Positions 6,477-6,802 of a DNA stretch of 6,802 bases are shown piece after piece. Origin of the DNA: Porticoccaceae bacterium (lineage in GTDB: Bacteria; Pseudomonadota; Gammaproteobacteria; Pseudomonadales; Porticoccaceae). The notes beneath the pieces are model-generated. The model had not been told where the DNA came from and ran no database searches. It saw only the letters and a program-made list of their open reading frames with translations. Each line of letters starts with the position of its first letter. Within the stretch, counting starts at the first letter, position 1. A program made the translations under genes and the position numbers. The stretch is from assembly GCA_023255165.1 (NCBI GenBank), contig JALRJD010000251.1:1-6802 (forward strand), read 5' to 3'.

Positions 6477-6502
6477 GCAAAAATAGCGGTTGCCTGTATC
6501 AT
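6475..6502 (+). promoter_or_regulatory. Candidate sigma70 promoter of tRNA-Pro
   Basis: TTGCAA (6475-6480, four of six consensus bases) and TATCAT (6497-6502, five of six) are separated by 16 bases. The expected start near 6509-6510 is about seven bases before the mature tRNA. The stretch after the -10 (GGCGCCAC) is GC-rich, like the discriminators of stringently controlled stable-RNA promoters; this regulatory reading is inference. Confidence 0.65.
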
Positions 6503-6516
6503 GGCGCCACTTAAAT

Positions 6517-6593
6517 CGGGGCGTAGCGCAGCCTGGTAGCGCACTACACTGGGGGTGTAGTGGTCGCAGGTTCAAATCCTGCCGTCCCGACCA
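6517..6593 (+). tRNA. tRNA-Pro, anticodon GGG
   Basis: The 77-base gene folds as a complete cloverleaf. The acceptor stem is CGGGGCG (6517-6523) with CGTCCCG (6583-6589), including one G-U pair. The D stem is GCGC (6526-6529) with GCGC (6539-6542), and the anticodon stem is CTACA (6544-6548) with TGTAG (6556-6560). The anticodon GGG is at 6551-6553, and the T arm is GCAGG-TTCAAAT-CCTGC (6566-6582). The discriminator A6590 and an encoded CCA (6591-6593) complete the 3' end. The C1-G72 pair and A73 are typical of bacterial tRNA-Pro, and the D-loop region closely matches E. coli proL as I remember it. GGG reads CCC and CCU codons. The gene has its own promoter and terminator. Confidence 0.98.
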
Positions 6594-6643
6594 ATTAAAC
6601 TAAAAAGGCCACACTCAAAAGGGTGTGGCCTTTTTAGTTTAAT
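6594..6643 (+). terminator. Bidirectional intrinsic terminator after tRNA-Pro
   Basis: The inverted repeat begins at the base after the tRNA CCA. Bases 6594-6616 pair with 6621-6643 over 23 pairs, with one G-U, around an AAAA loop. The GC-rich part (GGCCACACTC with GGGTGTGGCC) is flanked by AAAAA on the left and TTTTT on the right. RNA from either strand would therefore have a stem followed by a U-run. It should end the tRNA transcript and could also stop transcription arriving from the right. Confidence 0.93.
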
Positions 6644-6802
6644 CGTGGGTGCGGTGGATTCGAGCGTAAAGCGCCAGGTTCACAAATTACGCTTACGGCG
6701 AGCTTCCCCTTTCTATGATTCCGAGGGAACGCAAAGGCCGAAGGAATCCATTGAACTGTATGGGTGGCCAAAACCTGGAAGACCTTTCCGATCGGCTCCA
6801 TG
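6644..6802. other. Unassigned tail, no recognisable gene
   Basis: No known gene or RNA is recognised in these 159 bases. On the - strand a frame runs from an ATG at 6801-6799 to a TAA at 6636-6634 inside the terminator stem (55 codons, possibly the 3' end of a longer gene). On the + strand a frame from GTG 6645 is open to the window edge. Neither has a visible ribosome binding site or a product I recognise. Small inverted repeats occur: AGCGTAA (6663-6669) with TTACGCT (6687-6693), and GATTCC (6717-6722) with GGAATC (6743-6748). The region may be intergenic. Confidence 0.4.

Noticed and set aside
6058..6480. 140-codon open frame on the - strand opposite ihfA and the merR-like gene
   Set aside because: It covers two well-supported + strand genes and shows no family features; it is a shadow.
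6517..6643. tRNA-Pro as an integrated-element attachment site
   Set aside because: No second copy of the tRNA 3' end and no integrase gene are visible in the window.
1..6802. CRISPR array, insertion sequence or defence system
   Set aside because: No regularly spaced repeats, transposase, terminal repeats or defence-type genes are present; all long coding regions are housekeeping genes or the small regulator.

Overview
This window is an ordinary chromosomal translation-gene cluster from a gammaproteobacterium. All protein genes are on the + strand, in the order thrS (3' part) - infC - rpmI - rplT - pheS - pheT - ihfA - merR-like gene, followed by a tRNA-Pro(GGG) gene. The thrS to ihfA order is the one known from E. 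coli. The extra small merR-family gene and the tRNA-Pro after ihfA match my memory of Pseudomonas and related lineages rather than the enteric bacteria. The GC content is moderate. I would place the organism near the Pseudomonadales/Cellvibrionales, but this rests on recalled gene order and protein wording, not on a search.

Layout. Positions 1-976 hold the C-terminal half of threonyl-tRNA synthetase. infC (IF3) follows after only five bases and starts at an AUU codon at 982, with its Shine-Dalgarno inside the end of thrS. An 89-base leader that can fold precedes rpmI (L35), and rplT (L20) follows. The 125 bases between rplT and pheS contain a 16-base perfect palindrome and a strong intrinsic terminator, but no phenylalanine-rich leader peptide. 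pheS and pheT encode the two subunits of phenylalanyl-tRNA synthetase. ihfA (IHF alpha) starts 84 bases after pheT and overlaps the start of a 119-residue MerR-type regulator by 17 bases. A sigma70-like promoter then precedes tRNA-Pro(GGG), which is closed off by a 23-bp hairpin terminator built to work in both directions. The last 159 bases have no assignable gene.

How the genes work together. The first block supplies translation initiation (IF3), two large-subunit proteins and tRNA charging (ThrRS, PheRS), and ends at the 2237-2273 terminator. pheST, ihfA and the merR-like gene appear to form a second block, fed by readthrough or by a promoter I could not identify. The tRNA gene is probably an independent unit.

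I found no convincing new biological system. The points most worth a second look are the terminator without a pheM-like leader, the ihfA/merR-like overlap, the palindrome that touches the tRNA promoter, and the unassigned tail, where a reading frame is open on each strand.
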